DNA of 64,000 nt from Phenylobacterium sp. (GTDB taxonomy: Bacteria; Pseudomonadota; Alphaproteobacteria; Caulobacterales; Caulobacteraceae). Every line of letters starts with the position of its first letter. The first letter of the stretch is position 1. This document shows, one piece after another, positions 45,480 through 54,801 of this stretch. The position numbers and the translations under genes were made by a program. The stretch is taken from the NCBI RefSeq assembly GCF_016124325.1, contig NZ_WGNY01000014.1, forward strand, positions 1 through 64,000, read 5' to 3'. The notes beneath the pieces were generated by a model. That model was not told the DNA's origin and made no database searches. It saw only the letters and a list, made by a program, of their open reading frames with translations.

Positions 45480-47264
45480 TCAGAAAGCCTCGGCCGGAAG
45501 TTTCATCAGCAGATCGGCGCCGGTCTTCAGCTTCGCAAGGTGGGAGGCGGTCTCGGGCAGCACGCGCTCGATGTAGTAGCGGCCGACGGTGAGCTTGGTC
45601 TGGTAGAACGGGTCGGCGTCGCCCGCCGCGATCTTCGCCAGCGCCGCCTTGGCCTGCAGCGACCACATGTAGGCCAGCGCCGTCAGGCCGAAGAGGTGCA
45701 GGTAGTCGGTGGAGGCGGCCCCGGCGTTGTCGGGATTGGCGAGCCCGTTCTGCATCAGCCACATGGTGGCCTCCTGCAGCTCGGCCTTGGCCCGGGCGAG
45801 GCCGGTCGTGAACGGCTTCATGGCCTCGTCGGTCTCGGCGTCGACGAAGGCGTCCAGCTCGGCGAAGAAGCTCATCACCCCGCGCCCGCCGTCGGCGGCC
45901 AGCTTGCGGCCCACGAGGTCGAGCGCCTGCACGCCGTTCGTGCCCTCGTAGATCAGGGCGATGCGCACGTCGCGCAGGTACTGGCTGGCGGGGAAATGCT
46001 CGGTGAAGCCCGAGCCGCCGTGCACCTGCATGGCGTCGGAGCAGACCTGGAAGCCGCGATCGGTGAGGAACGCCTTCACCACCGGGGTCATCAGGGCCAT
46101 GTAGTCGCGGCCCTTCTGCTGCACGGCCTCGTCGGGACTGGCGTGGGAGAGGTCGCCGTGCAGGGCGGTCCAGGTCATGAAGGCGCGGCCGCCTTCGACG
46201 ATGGCGCGGGCGTCCATCAGCATGCGCCGCACGTCGGGGTGGACGATGATCGGGTCGGCCGGGCCGTCGGGGTTCTTGGGGCCGGTGAGCGAGCGGCCCT
46301 GCAGCCGGTCCTTGGCGAATTCGGCGGCGGCCTGGTAGGCGGCCTCGGCCTGGGCCACGCCCTGCAGGCCCACGCCCAGGCGGGCCTCGTTCATCATCAC
46401 GAACATCAGGCGCAGGCCGGCGTTCTCCTCGCCGATCAGCCAGCCGGTCGATTCCTCGTGGCTGATGACGCAGGTGGCGTTGCCGTGGATGCCCATCTTC
46501 TCTTCCAGGCCCAGGCACTTCACCGAATTGCGCTGGCCGGGATTGCCGTCGGCGTCGGGGATGAACTTGGGCACGATGAACAGGCTGATGCCGCGCACCC
46601 CCGCCGGCGCGCCCTCGATGCGGGCCAGCACGAGGTGGACGATGTTTTCCGTCAGGTCCTGCTCGCCGCCGCTGATCCAGATCTTCTGGCCCGAGATGCG
46701 GTAGGTCCCGTCGGCCTGCGGGACGGCCTTGGTGCGCAGCAGGCCCAGGTCGGTGCCGCAGTGCGGCTCGGTGAGGTTCATGGTGCCGGCCCACTGGAAC
46801 GAGGCCAGCTTGGGCAGGTAGAGCGCCTTCTGCTCGGGCGTGCCGCCCGCGAGGATGGCCGAATAGGCGCCGTGGGTGAGGCCCGGGTACATGGAGAAGG
46901 CCATGTTCGCCGAGCTGCTCATCTCGGAGAAGGCCAGGTTGACCACGTGGGGCAGGCCCTGGCCGCCGTACTCCGGCTCGGAGCCGAGGCCCGGCCAGCC
47001 GCCCTCCACCAGCTTGGCGTAGGCGTCCTTGAAGCCGTCGGGGGTCTTGACGGTGAAGTCGGGGCTCCAGACGCAGCCCTGCTTGTCGCCGACGCCGTTC
47101 AGGGGCGCGAGCACCTCGGACGTGAACTTGCCGGCCTCTTCCAGGATGGCTTCGACAGTGTCCATGGACGCGTCGGCGAAGGCGGGCAGGTTGGCGTAGC
47201 GGTCCAGCTGCAGCACGTCGCGCAGCAGGAACACGTAGTCCCGCACGGGGGCCTGATAGGTCAT
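45480..47264 (-). CDS. Acyl-CoA dehydrogenase, long form (DmdC-like)
   Basis: A 594-residue FAD enzyme; the start at 47264 has GGAG upstream. The length and C-terminal extra domain match the 3-methylmercaptopropionyl-CoA dehydrogenase/long acyl-CoA dehydrogenase group. Seen are GWPGLGSEPEYGGQGLPHVV, the FAD-binding TMNLTEPHCGTDLGLLRTKA, MQVHGGSGFTEHFPASQYLR, and the catalytic Glu in ALIYEGTNGVQALDL. It oxidises acyl-CoA to enoyl-CoA in the cytoplasm; the chain specificity is unknown. A MerR regulator gene is upstream and OsmC downstream. Confidence 0.95.
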   Translation of the reverse strand: MTYQAPVRDYVFLLRDVLQLDRYANLPAFADASMDTVEAILEEAGKFTSEVLAPLNGVGDKQGCVWSPDFTVKTPDGFKDAYAKLVEGGWPGLGSEPEYGGQGLPHVVNLAFSEMSSSANMAFSMYPGLTHGAYSAILAGGTPEQKALYLPKLASFQWAGTMNLTEPHCGTDLGLLRTKAVPQADGTYRISGQKIWISGGEQDLTENIVHLVLARIEGAPAGVRGISLFIVPKFIPDADGNPGQRNSVKCLGLEEKMGIHGNATCVISHEESTGWLIGEENAGLRLMFVMMNEARLGVGLQGVAQAEAAYQAAAEFAKDRLQGRSLTGPKNPDGPADPIIVHPDVRRMLMDARAIVEGGRAFMTWTALHGDLSHASPDEAVQQKGRDYMALMTPVVKAFLTDRGFQVCSDAMQVHGGSGFTEHFPASQYLRDVRIALIYEGTNGVQALDLVGRKLAADGGRGVMSFFAELDAFVDAETDEAMKPFTTGLARAKAELQEATMWLMQNGLANPDNAGAASTDYLHLFGLTALAYMWSLQAKAALAKIAAGDADPFYQTKLTVGRYYIERVLPETASHLAKLKTGADLLMKLPAEAF

Positions 47265-47286
47265 GGGAACTCCAACCTTCGATAGC

Positions 47287-47411
47287 GTCATGGCCCGGCG
47301 TGTCCGGGCCACCCATGAACACCGCGAAACCAGATGATCCGCAATGGCTCCGCGGCGCCTGCCCGTTCGACGCCGCATTCATGGATCCCCCGGACGAACC
47401 GGGGGCTGACG
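47287..47411. repeat. Palindromic intergenic repeat, family A copy 2 (degraded)
   Basis: The left arm GTCATGGCCCGGCGTGTCCG (47287-47306) continuing to CCATGAACAC is nearly identical to copies at 16540 and 62116. The right arm (47377-47411, ATTCATGGATCCCCCGGACG) has diverged, and the centre differs. It lies between the MerR gene and the acyl-CoA dehydrogenase gene, inside their likely transcript. Confidence 0.75.
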
Positions 47412-47432
47412 GCGTTCGACGGGCTGAAGGGC

Positions 47433-47900
47433 CTAGGCCTCGGCCCCGTCGAGCTGGCGGCGCAGCATCTGGTCGTAGTCGACGGCGCGCGGCAGCAGGT
47501 CGGGCCGGGTTTCGGCCAGTCGCTGTTCCATGGCGCTGATGCCCTTCTGCAGCTCCTCGATGGCGTGGTCGATGTCGAGCTTCTGCTGTTCGAGCGCCAC
47601 GATCCGCTCGCGGAACTTCCGCAGGCTCTTGGCCGCCTGCTGGGCGCCGGATTCGTCGGCCTCGTAGAGGTCGAGGATCTCGCCGATCTCGGAGAGGGAG
47701 AGGCCGACCCGCTTGCCGCGCAGGATGAGCTGGAGCCGGGCCCGGTCGCGGTAGGAATAGACCCGGTTCATCCCGTCGCGCGCGGGGTTCAGCAGGCCCT
47801 TGTCCTCATAGAAGCGCAGGGCGCGCGGGGTGCATTTGAACTCCAGGCAGAGCTGGCGGATCGTGTAGGTCCGGGCCGGACGACGCAGGTCCATGGGCAT
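47433..47900 (-). CDS. MerR-family transcriptional regulator
   Basis: A 155-residue regulator. The N-terminal winged helix is clear: YTIRQLCLEFKCTPRALRFY, EDKGLLNPARDGMNRVYSYR, and RARLQLILRGKRVGLSLSEI. A C-terminal dimerisation coiled coil follows (RKFRERIVALEQQKLDIDHA). No metal-binding cysteines of the classical kind are at the C-terminus. The start at 47900 is preferred because GGGAGGA lies about eight bases upstream; an ATG at 47909 directly abuts it. It precedes the acyl-CoA dehydrogenase gene and, like fatty- or amino-acid MerR regulators, may control it. Confidence 0.9.
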   Translation of the reverse strand: MPMDLRRPARTYTIRQLCLEFKCTPRALRFYEDKGLLNPARDGMNRVYSYRDRARLQLILRGKRVGLSLSEIGEILDLYEADESGAQQAAKSLRKFRERIVALEQQKLDIDHAIEELQKGISAMEQRLAETRPDLLPRAVDYDQMLRRQLDGAEA

Positions 47901-48122
47901 CTCGGACATCCTCCCTCGGTTATCTCGTTAGTTGACAGCGTAAGGCCACGTTTCCGTTTACGTCAAGGGATAGCCGCAGGGTCAGTCTGCCCCTGCGTCA
48001 GGCTCGGCAGATCATCGGATCGTCATGTGGCGGCCGCGTGACGCGACGGTGTCAGCGGGCGGGTGGAAGGCCCTCAAGCAGCGGTCTAGGGTCGCGCCAC
48101 GAGTCGTGCGGGGAGTTCCGAC

Positions 48123-50555
48123 GTGAAGATGGGTTTGTGGGCAGGCGCGGCCTGTGCGGCGGTGTTGGCGGCGACGGGCGCGGCCCCGGCCTGGGCGGCG
48201 AGCCCGCCGCCGGCGGCCGATGCGACGGCGGGGCTGGCGCGGCAGGAGGGGCTGGTCCCGGTCTATGTCGACAAGGCCAAGGGCCGCATCCTGGTCGCCC
48301 TGCCCGCGCCCGGGGCGGACGGCGTGGCCGGTCGCTATCTCTATGTGACCGCGCTCAAGACCGGCCTGGGCTCGGCGCCCATCGGCCTCGACCGCGCCCG
48401 GGTGGGCGGCACGCAGGTGCTGGCCTTCCGGGTGATGGGCGGCAAGGTGCTGGCCGAGTTCGAGAACCCGCGCTTCCGCGCCGCCGGCGCCCCGGCCGAC
48501 GAACAGGCCGCCGCGCGCGACGCCTTCGCCACCTCGATCGTCTGGACCGGCAAGGTCGAGGGGACCACCGCCGACGGGCGCCCCCTGGTCGACCTGTCGA
48601 GCTTCCTCACCCGCGACGTGGCGGGGATCGCGCGGGCGCTGAAGGGGTCGGGCGAGGCGGGCTGGAAGCCGGTGGCCGACCTCTCCATCGCCGAGCCGGG
48701 GGCGGTGAAGGTGTTCCCCGAGAACGTGGAGTTCGAGGCGATCCAGACCTTCGCCTCCGACACGCCGGGGCCCGAGGTGCGCAACATCGCCCCCGACCCG
48801 CGCACGGTCAGCCTGGTGGTGCGCCACAGCCTGGTGAAGCTGCCCGAGCCGGGCTTCGTCCCGCGGCCGTTCGATCCGCGCTCGGGCGCCTTCGACATGG
48901 CCGTGCTCGACTACGCCGCGCCGCTCGACAAGGACATCGTCCAGCGCCTGGCGGTCCGCTTCCGCCTGGAGAAGACCGATCCCACGGCCGCCGTCTCGCC
49001 GGTGAAGAAGCCCATCGTCTTCTACATCGACCGCGCCGCCCCCGAGCCGATCCGCTCGGCCCTTCGCGAGGGCGCCTCGTGGTGGGCCAAGGCCTTCGAG
49101 GCGGCGGGCTACAAGGACGCGTATCGCGTCGAGATCCTGCCCGAGGGCGCCGACCCGCTGGACGTGCGCTACAACGTCGTCAACTGGGTGGACCGCGCCA
49201 CTCGCGGCTGGTCGTACGGCCAGGCGGTGGTCGACCCGCGCACGGGCGAGATCATCAAGGGCTCGGTGCTGCTGGGCGCGCTGCGCGTGCGCCAGGACAT
49301 GCTGATCTTCGAGGGGCTGGTCGGGGCCGACAAGGACGGCCAGGGCGGCCCGAACGACCCGATCCAGGTCTCGCTCGCCCGGCTGCGCCAACTGGCGGCG
49401 CACGAGGTGGGCCACTCGCTGGGCTTCGCCCACAACTTCGCCGCCTCCAGCCAGGACCGCGCCTCGGTGATGGACTACCCGGCGCCGCGGGTGAAGCTGA
49501 CCGACGGCAAGATCGATATCTCCGACGCCTACGGCGTGGGCGTCGGCGCCTGGGACCGCTTCATCGTCGACTGGCTCTATGGCGACGGCGACCCGACGGC
49601 CAAGGCGGCCAAGGCCATGCAGACCCTGCGCTACGTGGCCGACCAGGACGCGCGCGGCGTCGAGAGCGGCCAGCCGCACGGCGCGATCTGGGACGACGGC
49701 GCCGACCCGGTGGCCGAACTGGCGCGGGTGATGGCCGTGCGCCGCTACGCCATCGACCACTTCGGCCCGCAGGCCCTGCGCCCCGGCGAGGCGGCCCAGG
49801 CGCTGAAGCGCAAGTACGTTCCGATCTACCTGCTCCACCGCTACCAGCTCGAGGCGGCGGCCAAGCCGCTGGGCGGGGTCGACTTCAGCTATGCGGTGAA
49901 GGGCGATCCCGGCATGACCGCGCCGGTGGTTCCGGCCGACCAGCAGCGCGCGGCGCTTTCCGGCCTGCTGGCGGCCATGGCGCCGGCCGAGCTCGACACC
50001 CCCGAGGCGCTGATCCCGCTCCTGTCGTCGGGCCAGTCGGGCGACGAGGACCGGCAGTACGCCATCGAGGTGTTCGACGGGGCGGGCGGGCCGGTGTTCG
50101 ACAGCCTGGCCGCCGCCGACGTGGCCGCCGGCATGGTGCTGGACGCACTGCTCTCGCCGCCGCGGCTGGACCGGCTGGTCGACCAGCACCGCCGCGATCC
50201 CGGGGAGCCGGGTGTGGGCGAGGTGACCGACCGGCTGATCGCCCAGGCGTTCGCGCCCGCCCAGGGGCGTCTCGCGGCGATCGCGCGCCGGGTGCAGACC
50301 CGCACGGCCCTGGAACTGGCGGCGGCGTCGCGGGACAAGGACGTGGCGCCGGAAGCCCGGGCCGTGATCGCCCAGCGGCTGGCCGATCTCGCCGCCTCGC
50401 TCAAGGCCAAGCCGGGCGCCGATCCCGACGAGCGGGCCCATCGCCTGCAGCTCGCCGCCCTGCTGACCGACAAGGACGAGCTCACCCGCGTCCTGGCCGA
50501 GCCGAAGCGCCGCCCCGAGCCGCCGCCCGGAATGCCGATCGGCAGCGACGAGTAG
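48123..50555 (+). CDS. Zinc-dependent metalloprotease (DUF5117/DUF4953 type)
   Basis: An 810-residue secreted peptidase of the metzincin type. The signal peptide ends near PAWAASP. The zinc motif HEVGHSLGFAHN starts at His427 (His427, Glu428, His431, His437), and VMDYPAPRV supplies the Met-turn. The region before it (KKPIVFYIDRAAPEPIRSAL, WWAKAFEAAGYKDAYRVEIL) fits the DUF5117 layout. It starts at GTG with GGGGAG seven bases upstream; an ATG two codons later is an alternative. The biological substrate is unknown. Confidence 0.93.
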   Translation: MKMGLWAGAACAAVLAATGAAPAWAASPPPAADATAGLARQEGLVPVYVDKAKGRILVALPAPGADGVAGRYLYVTALKTGLGSAPIGLDRARVGGTQVLAFRVMGGKVLAEFENPRFRAAGAPADEQAAARDAFATSIVWTGKVEGTTADGRPLVDLSSFLTRDVAGIARALKGSGEAGWKPVADLSIAEPGAVKVFPENVEFEAIQTFASDTPGPEVRNIAPDPRTVSLVVRHSLVKLPEPGFVPRPFDPRSGAFDMAVLDYAAPLDKDIVQRLAVRFRLEKTDPTAAVSPVKKPIVFYIDRAAPEPIRSALREGASWWAKAFEAAGYKDAYRVEILPEGADPLDVRYNVVNWVDRATRGWSYGQAVVDPRTGEIIKGSVLLGALRVRQDMLIFEGLVGADKDGQGGPNDPIQVSLARLRQLAAHEVGHSLGFAHNFAASSQDRASVMDYPAPRVKLTDGKIDISDAYGVGVGAWDRFIVDWLYGDGDPTAKAAKAMQTLRYVADQDARGVESGQPHGAIWDDGADPVAELARVMAVRRYAIDHFGPQALRPGEAAQALKRKYVPIYLLHRYQLEAAAKPLGGVDFSYAVKGDPGMTAPVVPADQQRAALSGLLAAMAPAELDTPEALIPLLSSGQSGDEDRQYAIEVFDGAGGPVFDSLAAADVAAGMVLDALLSPPRLDRLVDQHRRDPGEPGVGEVTDRLIAQAFAPAQGRLAAIARRVQTRTALELAAASRDKDVAPEARAVIAQRLADLAASLKAKPGADPDERAHRLQLAALLTDKDELTRVLAEPKRRPEPPPGMPIGSDE

Positions 50556-50565
50556 GCGGAGCGAG

Positions 50566-50665
50566 ATCCTCCCCCCAAGGGGGAGGTGGCCCGTAGAGGG
50601 CCGCGCTCAAAGGCTGCTGAGGACCCCCTCAGTCGCTTCGCGACAGCTCCCCTAGGGGGAGCATC
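50566..50665. repeat. Palindromic intergenic repeat, GGGGGAGG family copy 3
   Basis: CCTCCCCCCAAGGGGGAGGT and GGCCCGTAGAGGG form the left part. CCCCCTCAGTCGCTTCGCGA and CAGCTCCCCTAGGGGGAG form the right part. Several nested hairpins are possible. It fills the gap between the convergent metalloprotease and lysS genes and could act as a bidirectional terminator. Confidence 0.75.
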
Positions 50666-50671
50666 CGGGCC

Positions 50672-52369
50672 CTATGCCGCGACCAAGTCCCCCGCCAGGG
50701 CGCGGTCGATGAGGTCGATGGTGCGGTCGACGCCGAAGATGGCCACGAACGAGCCGAAGCGCGGCCCCTGGCTCTGGCCCAGCAGCACCTCGTAGAGGGC
50801 GGAGAACCACGCGCGCAGCGGCTCGAACCCGGCGTCCTTGCCCACCTCGAACACCTCGTTCTGGATCGCCTCGGCGTCGGCGCCTTCGGGCAGGGCCTTC
50901 AGCTTGGCGACCAGGGCTTCCATCGCCGCCCGCTCCCGGGCGTCGGGCGCGCGGAAGCGCTTCGCGGGCTTAACGAAGTCCTCGTAGTAGTGGATCGCGT
51001 AGCCGGCCAGCTTGTCGAGCAGCGGCTCGGACTGCGGCGTCGCGCCTGGCAGGTAGCGGGCGATGAAGGCCCAGAGCAGGTCCTTGGTCGAGGCGTCGGC
51101 CGCCGAGACCAGGTTGAGCAGCAGCGAGAAGCTCACCGGACTGCCCTTCTCGGGCGGGGCGCCGCGGTGGACGTGCCAGGCCGGATTGTCGAGCTGGGCG
51201 GCGTTGTCGCCCTCCGCCCGCTTGCGGTTCAGGGCGTCGAGCTGCTGGAGGTACTCGTCCGTCGCCTTGGGGATGACGTCGAAATAGAGCCGCTTCGCCG
51301 ACTTGGGCGACTGGTACATGTAGTAGGTCAGGCTCTCGGGCGCGCCGTAGCGCAGCCATTCCTCGATGGTCAGGCCGTTGCCCTTGGACTTGGAGATCTT
51401 CTGGTTGTTCTCGTCCATGAAGAGTTCGAAGTGGAAGGCCTCCGGCGGCTCCCCGCCCAGGGCCTTCACGATCCGGTTGGAGACGCGGACCGAGTCGACC
51501 AGGTCCTTCCCCGAGGCCTCGAAGTCCACCTCCAGCGCCGTCCAGCGGGCTGCCCAGTCGGGCCGCCACTGCAGCTTCACATGGCCGCCGGTCACCGGAA
51601 CCTCGGTCAGCGTCCCGTCCTCGTCGGGGAAGACGATGGTGCCCTTCTCGACGTTGCGCTCCAGGGTCGGCGCCTGCAGCACCTTTCCGCTCTTCGGGCT
51701 GATCGGCAGGAAGGGCGAATAGGTGGCCCGCCGCTCCTCGCCGAGCGTCGGCAGCATGATCGCCTGCACCGCCTCGAAGCGGTCGAGGATACGTAGCAGC
51801 ACCTCGTCGAACCGGCCGGACTTGTAGGTCTCGGTCGAGCTCATGAAGGTGTAGTCGAAGCCGAAGCTGTCGAGGAAGGCGCGCAGGCGGGCGTTGTTGT
51901 GCGCGCCGAAGCTCTCGTGCTCGCCGAAGGGGTCGCGCACGCTGGTGACCGGCTTGTCGCGGTCCTCCTCCAGCATCTCGCGGTTGGGCACGTTGTCGGG
52001 GATCTTCCGCAGGCCGTCCATGTCGTCGGAGAAGACGATGAGCCGGGTCGGGATGGCGTCCTCGGTCAGGGCGCGGAAGGCGGTGCGCACGATGGTGGGG
52101 CGCGTGGCCTCGCCGAAGGTGCCCAGGTGCGGCAGGCCGCTGGCGCCGTAGCCGCACTGGAAGATCACGGGTTTCGCCAGCGCCGGCAGGGTCGCGACCG
52201 CCTCCAGGAACTTGCCCTGTTCGAACAGGGTCGCCGCCAGATCGCGCTCGGCGTCGGAGAGGCGCAGGCGGGTGATGCGGTCGAGCAGGAGGCGCGCCTG
52301 TTCGAACGGCCAGCTGCGGGCCTCGCGCGCCTGGTGGGACAGCCCCTGGAGAGTTTGACCTTGCGACAT
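50672..52369 (-). CDS. lysS: Lysyl-tRNA synthetase, class I
   Basis: A 565-residue class I enzyme of the archaeal type, which many alphaproteobacteria use in place of the class II LysS. The HIGH motif appears as GLPHLGTFGE and the KMSKS motif as KISKSKGNGL. Other family segments are FQCGYGASGLPHLG, RLIVFSDDMDGLRKIPDNVP and FELFMDENNQKISKSKG. The start at 52369 lies seven bases after a GCTACGCC box; no Shine-Dalgarno sequence is present. It is divergent from the PhoD gene. Confidence 0.96.
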   Translation of the reverse strand: MSQGQTLQGLSHQAREARSWPFEQARLLLDRITRLRLSDAERDLAATLFEQGKFLEAVATLPALAKPVIFQCGYGASGLPHLGTFGEATRPTIVRTAFRALTEDAIPTRLIVFSDDMDGLRKIPDNVPNREMLEEDRDKPVTSVRDPFGEHESFGAHNNARLRAFLDSFGFDYTFMSSTETYKSGRFDEVLLRILDRFEAVQAIMLPTLGEERRATYSPFLPISPKSGKVLQAPTLERNVEKGTIVFPDEDGTLTEVPVTGGHVKLQWRPDWAARWTALEVDFEASGKDLVDSVRVSNRIVKALGGEPPEAFHFELFMDENNQKISKSKGNGLTIEEWLRYGAPESLTYYMYQSPKSAKRLYFDVIPKATDEYLQQLDALNRKRAEGDNAAQLDNPAWHVHRGAPPEKGSPVSFSLLLNLVSAADASTKDLLWAFIARYLPGATPQSEPLLDKLAGYAIHYYEDFVKPAKRFRAPDARERAAMEALVAKLKALPEGADAEAIQNEVFEVGKDAGFEPLRAWFSALYEVLLGQSQGPRFGSFVAIFGVDRTIDLIDRALAGDLVAA

Positions 52370-52376
52370 GGCGCGC

Positions 52377-52405
52377 GGCGTAGCGCCCGCGGCCCGTGGG
52401 CTCAA
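52377..52405 (-). promoter_or_regulatory. Probable lysS promoter, near-leaderless
   Basis: On the minus strand TTGAGCC (52405-52399) and GCTACGCC (52384-52377) are spaced 14 bases apart, close to TTGACGS-N10-14-GCTANAWC. The lysS ATG begins seven bases after the -10 box, at the expected transcription start. Confidence 0.5.
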
Positions 52406-52499
52406 GGACAAAGGGGGGCGATGCGACAAGCGAGTGTCATGGTTGCGCCCTAGCGTCACCGCCTTTACCGCTGAGTCCTTCCTGGGATCCCATCGCCAC

Positions 52500-54032
52500 A
52501 TGGCCTCACGCAGAGCACTTCTGATCCGCGCCGCCGCGCTGGCGGGCGCGGCGCTGGCCCCGGCCGGCTGGACCCGGGCGTTCGCCCAGGCGCGGCTGGC
52601 CGACTATCCGTTCGGGCTCGGCGTTGCCTCGGGCGATCCCCTGCCGGACGGCGTGGTGCTGTGGACCCGGCTGGCCACCGACCCGAAGGCCATGGACGGC
52701 GGCATGACCCCCGCGCCTGTCGAGGTCGCCTGGGAGATCGCCGAGGACGAGCAGCTTTCGCGGGGCGTGCGGCGGGGCCGCGCGCTGGCCGCGGCCGAGG
52801 CGGGCCATTCGGTCCACGTCGAGGTGGCCGGGCTCAAGCCCGACCGGGACTACTGGTACCGCTTCACGGCCGGCGGCCACGCGACCCCCGTGGCCCGCAC
52901 CCGCACCGCGCCCGAGCCGCAGGCCGACGTCCGGCGGCTGCGCATCGCCTACGGCTCCTGTCAGAAGTGGGAGGCCGGCTACTATCCCGCCCTCGCCCAC
53001 CTGGCGGCCGACCATCCCGACCTGGTGCTGTTCCTGGGCGACTACATCTACGAGAAGGCCGCCTCGAAGGGTGACGTGGCGCGCCTGCATCCGCCCGAAG
53101 CCGCCGACGACCTGGCGAGCTATCGCCACCGCTACGCCTGGTACAAGGCCGACGCCGACCTCCAGGCAGCCCATGCGGCGGCGCCGTGGATGGTGATGTG
53201 GGACGACCACGAGGTCTCCAACGACTACGGCGACGACCAGGACCGCTCCAACCCGCCGCCGGCCCAGTTCCTGAAGCGCCGCGCCGCGGCCTACCAGGCC
53301 TACTGGGAGAACATGCCCCTGCGCCGCACGGCCCTGCCGGCCGGGCCGGACATGCATCTCTACCGCGCGCTCGACTGGGGACGGCTGGCGCGGCTCGCCG
53401 TCATCGACGACCGCCAGTACCGGGCCCACCGCGCCTGCGACGCCGATCCGGACAGCAAGCTGATCCCCGCCGCCTGCCCCGAGCGGTTCGAGCCCGGCCG
53501 CACCATGCTGGGCCGGCCGCAGGAGGACTGGCTGGCCCAGGAGTTGCGCGGGTCGACGGCCCGCTGGAACCTGCTGGGCCAGCAGACGCTGATGGGCCCG
53601 CTGGACACGCCCGACGGCCAGGTCAGCAACGACGGCTGGGACGGCTATGTGGCCACGCGGCGGCGGATCCTGGAGACCTGGCGCGACCACAAGGTGGCCA
53701 ATCCGGTGGTGCTGGGCGGCGACGTCCACGCCTTCTTCGCCGGCGACATGTCCGTGGAGCCGGGCGGCCCGCCCGTGGCCAGCGAGTTCGTCGGCGGCTC
53801 GATCAGTTCGCTGGGCATGGACGCGGCGACCATGGCGGCGGTGCTGGCGGCCAACCCGCGCCTGGCGATGGGCGACGGCGAGACCCGCGGCTACGGGCTG
53901 GTGGACCTGACGCCCGACGCCTGCGCCGTCACCTTCCGCGCGGTGGCCTCGGCGCTGGAGCCGGTCTCGCCGATCCGCGACCTCGCCCGGTTCGTGGTGG
54001 AGAACGGCCAGGCGGGGCTGAAGCGTGCTTAG
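52500..54032 (+). CDS. phoD: Alkaline phosphatase D (PhoD-like phosphodiesterase/phosphatase)
   Basis: A 510-residue exported phosphatase. The N-terminus SRRALLIRAAALAGAALA is a Tat-like twin-arginine signal, usual for PhoD. The N-terminal fibronectin-like domain starts YPFGLGVASGDPLPDGVVLW. The metallophosphatase core has RRLRIAYGSCQKWEAGYYP, LFLGDYIYE, MVMWDDHEVSNDYG and VVLGGDVHAFFA. It should release phosphate from phosphodiesters in the periplasm. It heads a three-gene overlapping operon ending in a PhnD-like binding protein. No clear Pho box was found. Confidence 0.94.
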   Translation: MASRRALLIRAAALAGAALAPAGWTRAFAQARLADYPFGLGVASGDPLPDGVVLWTRLATDPKAMDGGMTPAPVEVAWEIAEDEQLSRGVRRGRALAAAEAGHSVHVEVAGLKPDRDYWYRFTAGGHATPVARTRTAPEPQADVRRLRIAYGSCQKWEAGYYPALAHLAADHPDLVLFLGDYIYEKAASKGDVARLHPPEAADDLASYRHRYAWYKADADLQAAHAAAPWMVMWDDHEVSNDYGDDQDRSNPPPAQFLKRRAAAYQAYWENMPLRRTALPAGPDMHLYRALDWGRLARLAVIDDRQYRAHRACDADPDSKLIPAACPERFEPGRTMLGRPQEDWLAQELRGSTARWNLLGQQTLMGPLDTPDGQVSNDGWDGYVATRRRILETWRDHKVANPVVLGGDVHAFFAGDMSVEPGGPPVASEFVGGSISSLGMDAATMAAVLAANPRLAMGDGETRGYGLVDLTPDACAVTFRAVASALEPVSPIRDLARFVVENGQAGLKRA

Positions 54033-54801
54033 CCTGATCCTCGCCGCCGCCGTCACCCTCGCGCCGGCCCAGGAGGTGGCCCGACTGTCGGCCCCCGAGG
54101 CCGACCAGGGCGTGGCCGTGGACGCCGGCTACATCTACGCCATCGATAATGATCAGATCGCCAAATATGATCGTCGAACCGGCGAAAAGGTGGCGCATTT
54201 CCACGGCGATCCGACGAAGTTCCCGCACATGAACTCCTGCGCCGTGATCGGCGCGGAATTGATCTGCGCGGCGTCGAACTATCCGGCCGTGCCGATGCTC
54301 AGCCGGGTGGAGGTGTTCGATCCGGCGACGCTGGACCACCTCAGGACCATCGAGCTGGGCCACCAGTTCGGCTCGCTCACCTGGGTGGATCGCCGCGACG
54401 GCGCATGGTGGGCCGGCTTCGCCAACTACGACGGCCGCGGCGGCGAGCCCGGACGCGACCACACCTTCACCACCGTCGTGCGGTTCGACGACGCCTGGCG
54501 CCCGCACGAGAGCTGGACCTTCCCGCCGGAGGTGCTGGCCCGCATGGCGCCGCGCAGCAATTCGGGCGGGGCGTTCGGCGCCGACGGACGCCTCTACGCC
54601 ACCGGACACGACCGGCCGGAGCTCTATGTGCTGGAGGTTCCCCGCGGCGGCGGCGTGCTAAGGCTGGTGGCGACCATCCCGATCCCGGTCGCAGGCCAGG
54701 CCATCGCCTTCGACCGCGGCGCCCGGCGCGTGGTCTACGGGGTCAATCGAGCCAGCCGCGAAGTGCTGGGATTCCGGCTGCCGCCGGTGGAGGGGAAATG
54801 A
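54025..54801 (+). CDS. Hypothetical secreted beta-propeller-like protein
   Basis: A 258-residue protein starting at GTG inside the end of phoD (8-base overlap). A short hydrophobic leader ([14 protein letters not shown]) suggests export. The mature part reads as repeated propeller-like blades: [77 protein letters not shown] and [20 protein letters not shown]. No catalytic motif was recognised. Its stop overlaps the next gene's ATG. Its place between PhoD and a phosphonate-type binding protein suggests a role in organophosphorus use. Confidence 0.78.
   Translation: MLSLILAAAVTLAPAQEVARLSAPEADQGVAVDAGYIYAIDNDQIAKYDRRTGEKVAHFHGDPTKFPHMNSCAVIGAELICAASNYPAVPMLSRVEVFDPATLDHLRTIELGHQFGSLTWVDRRDGAWWAGFANYDGRGGEPGRDHTFTTVVRFDDAWRPHESWTFPPEVLARMAPRSNSGGAFGADGRLYATGHDRPELYVLEVPRGGGVLRLVATIPIPVAGQAIAFDRGARRVVYGVNRASREVLGFRLPPVEGK

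Noticed and set aside
48012..50441. Long minus-strand frame opposite the zinc metalloprotease
   Set aside because: It is Arg/His/Gly-rich without any motif, while the plus strand has an intact HExxH protease.
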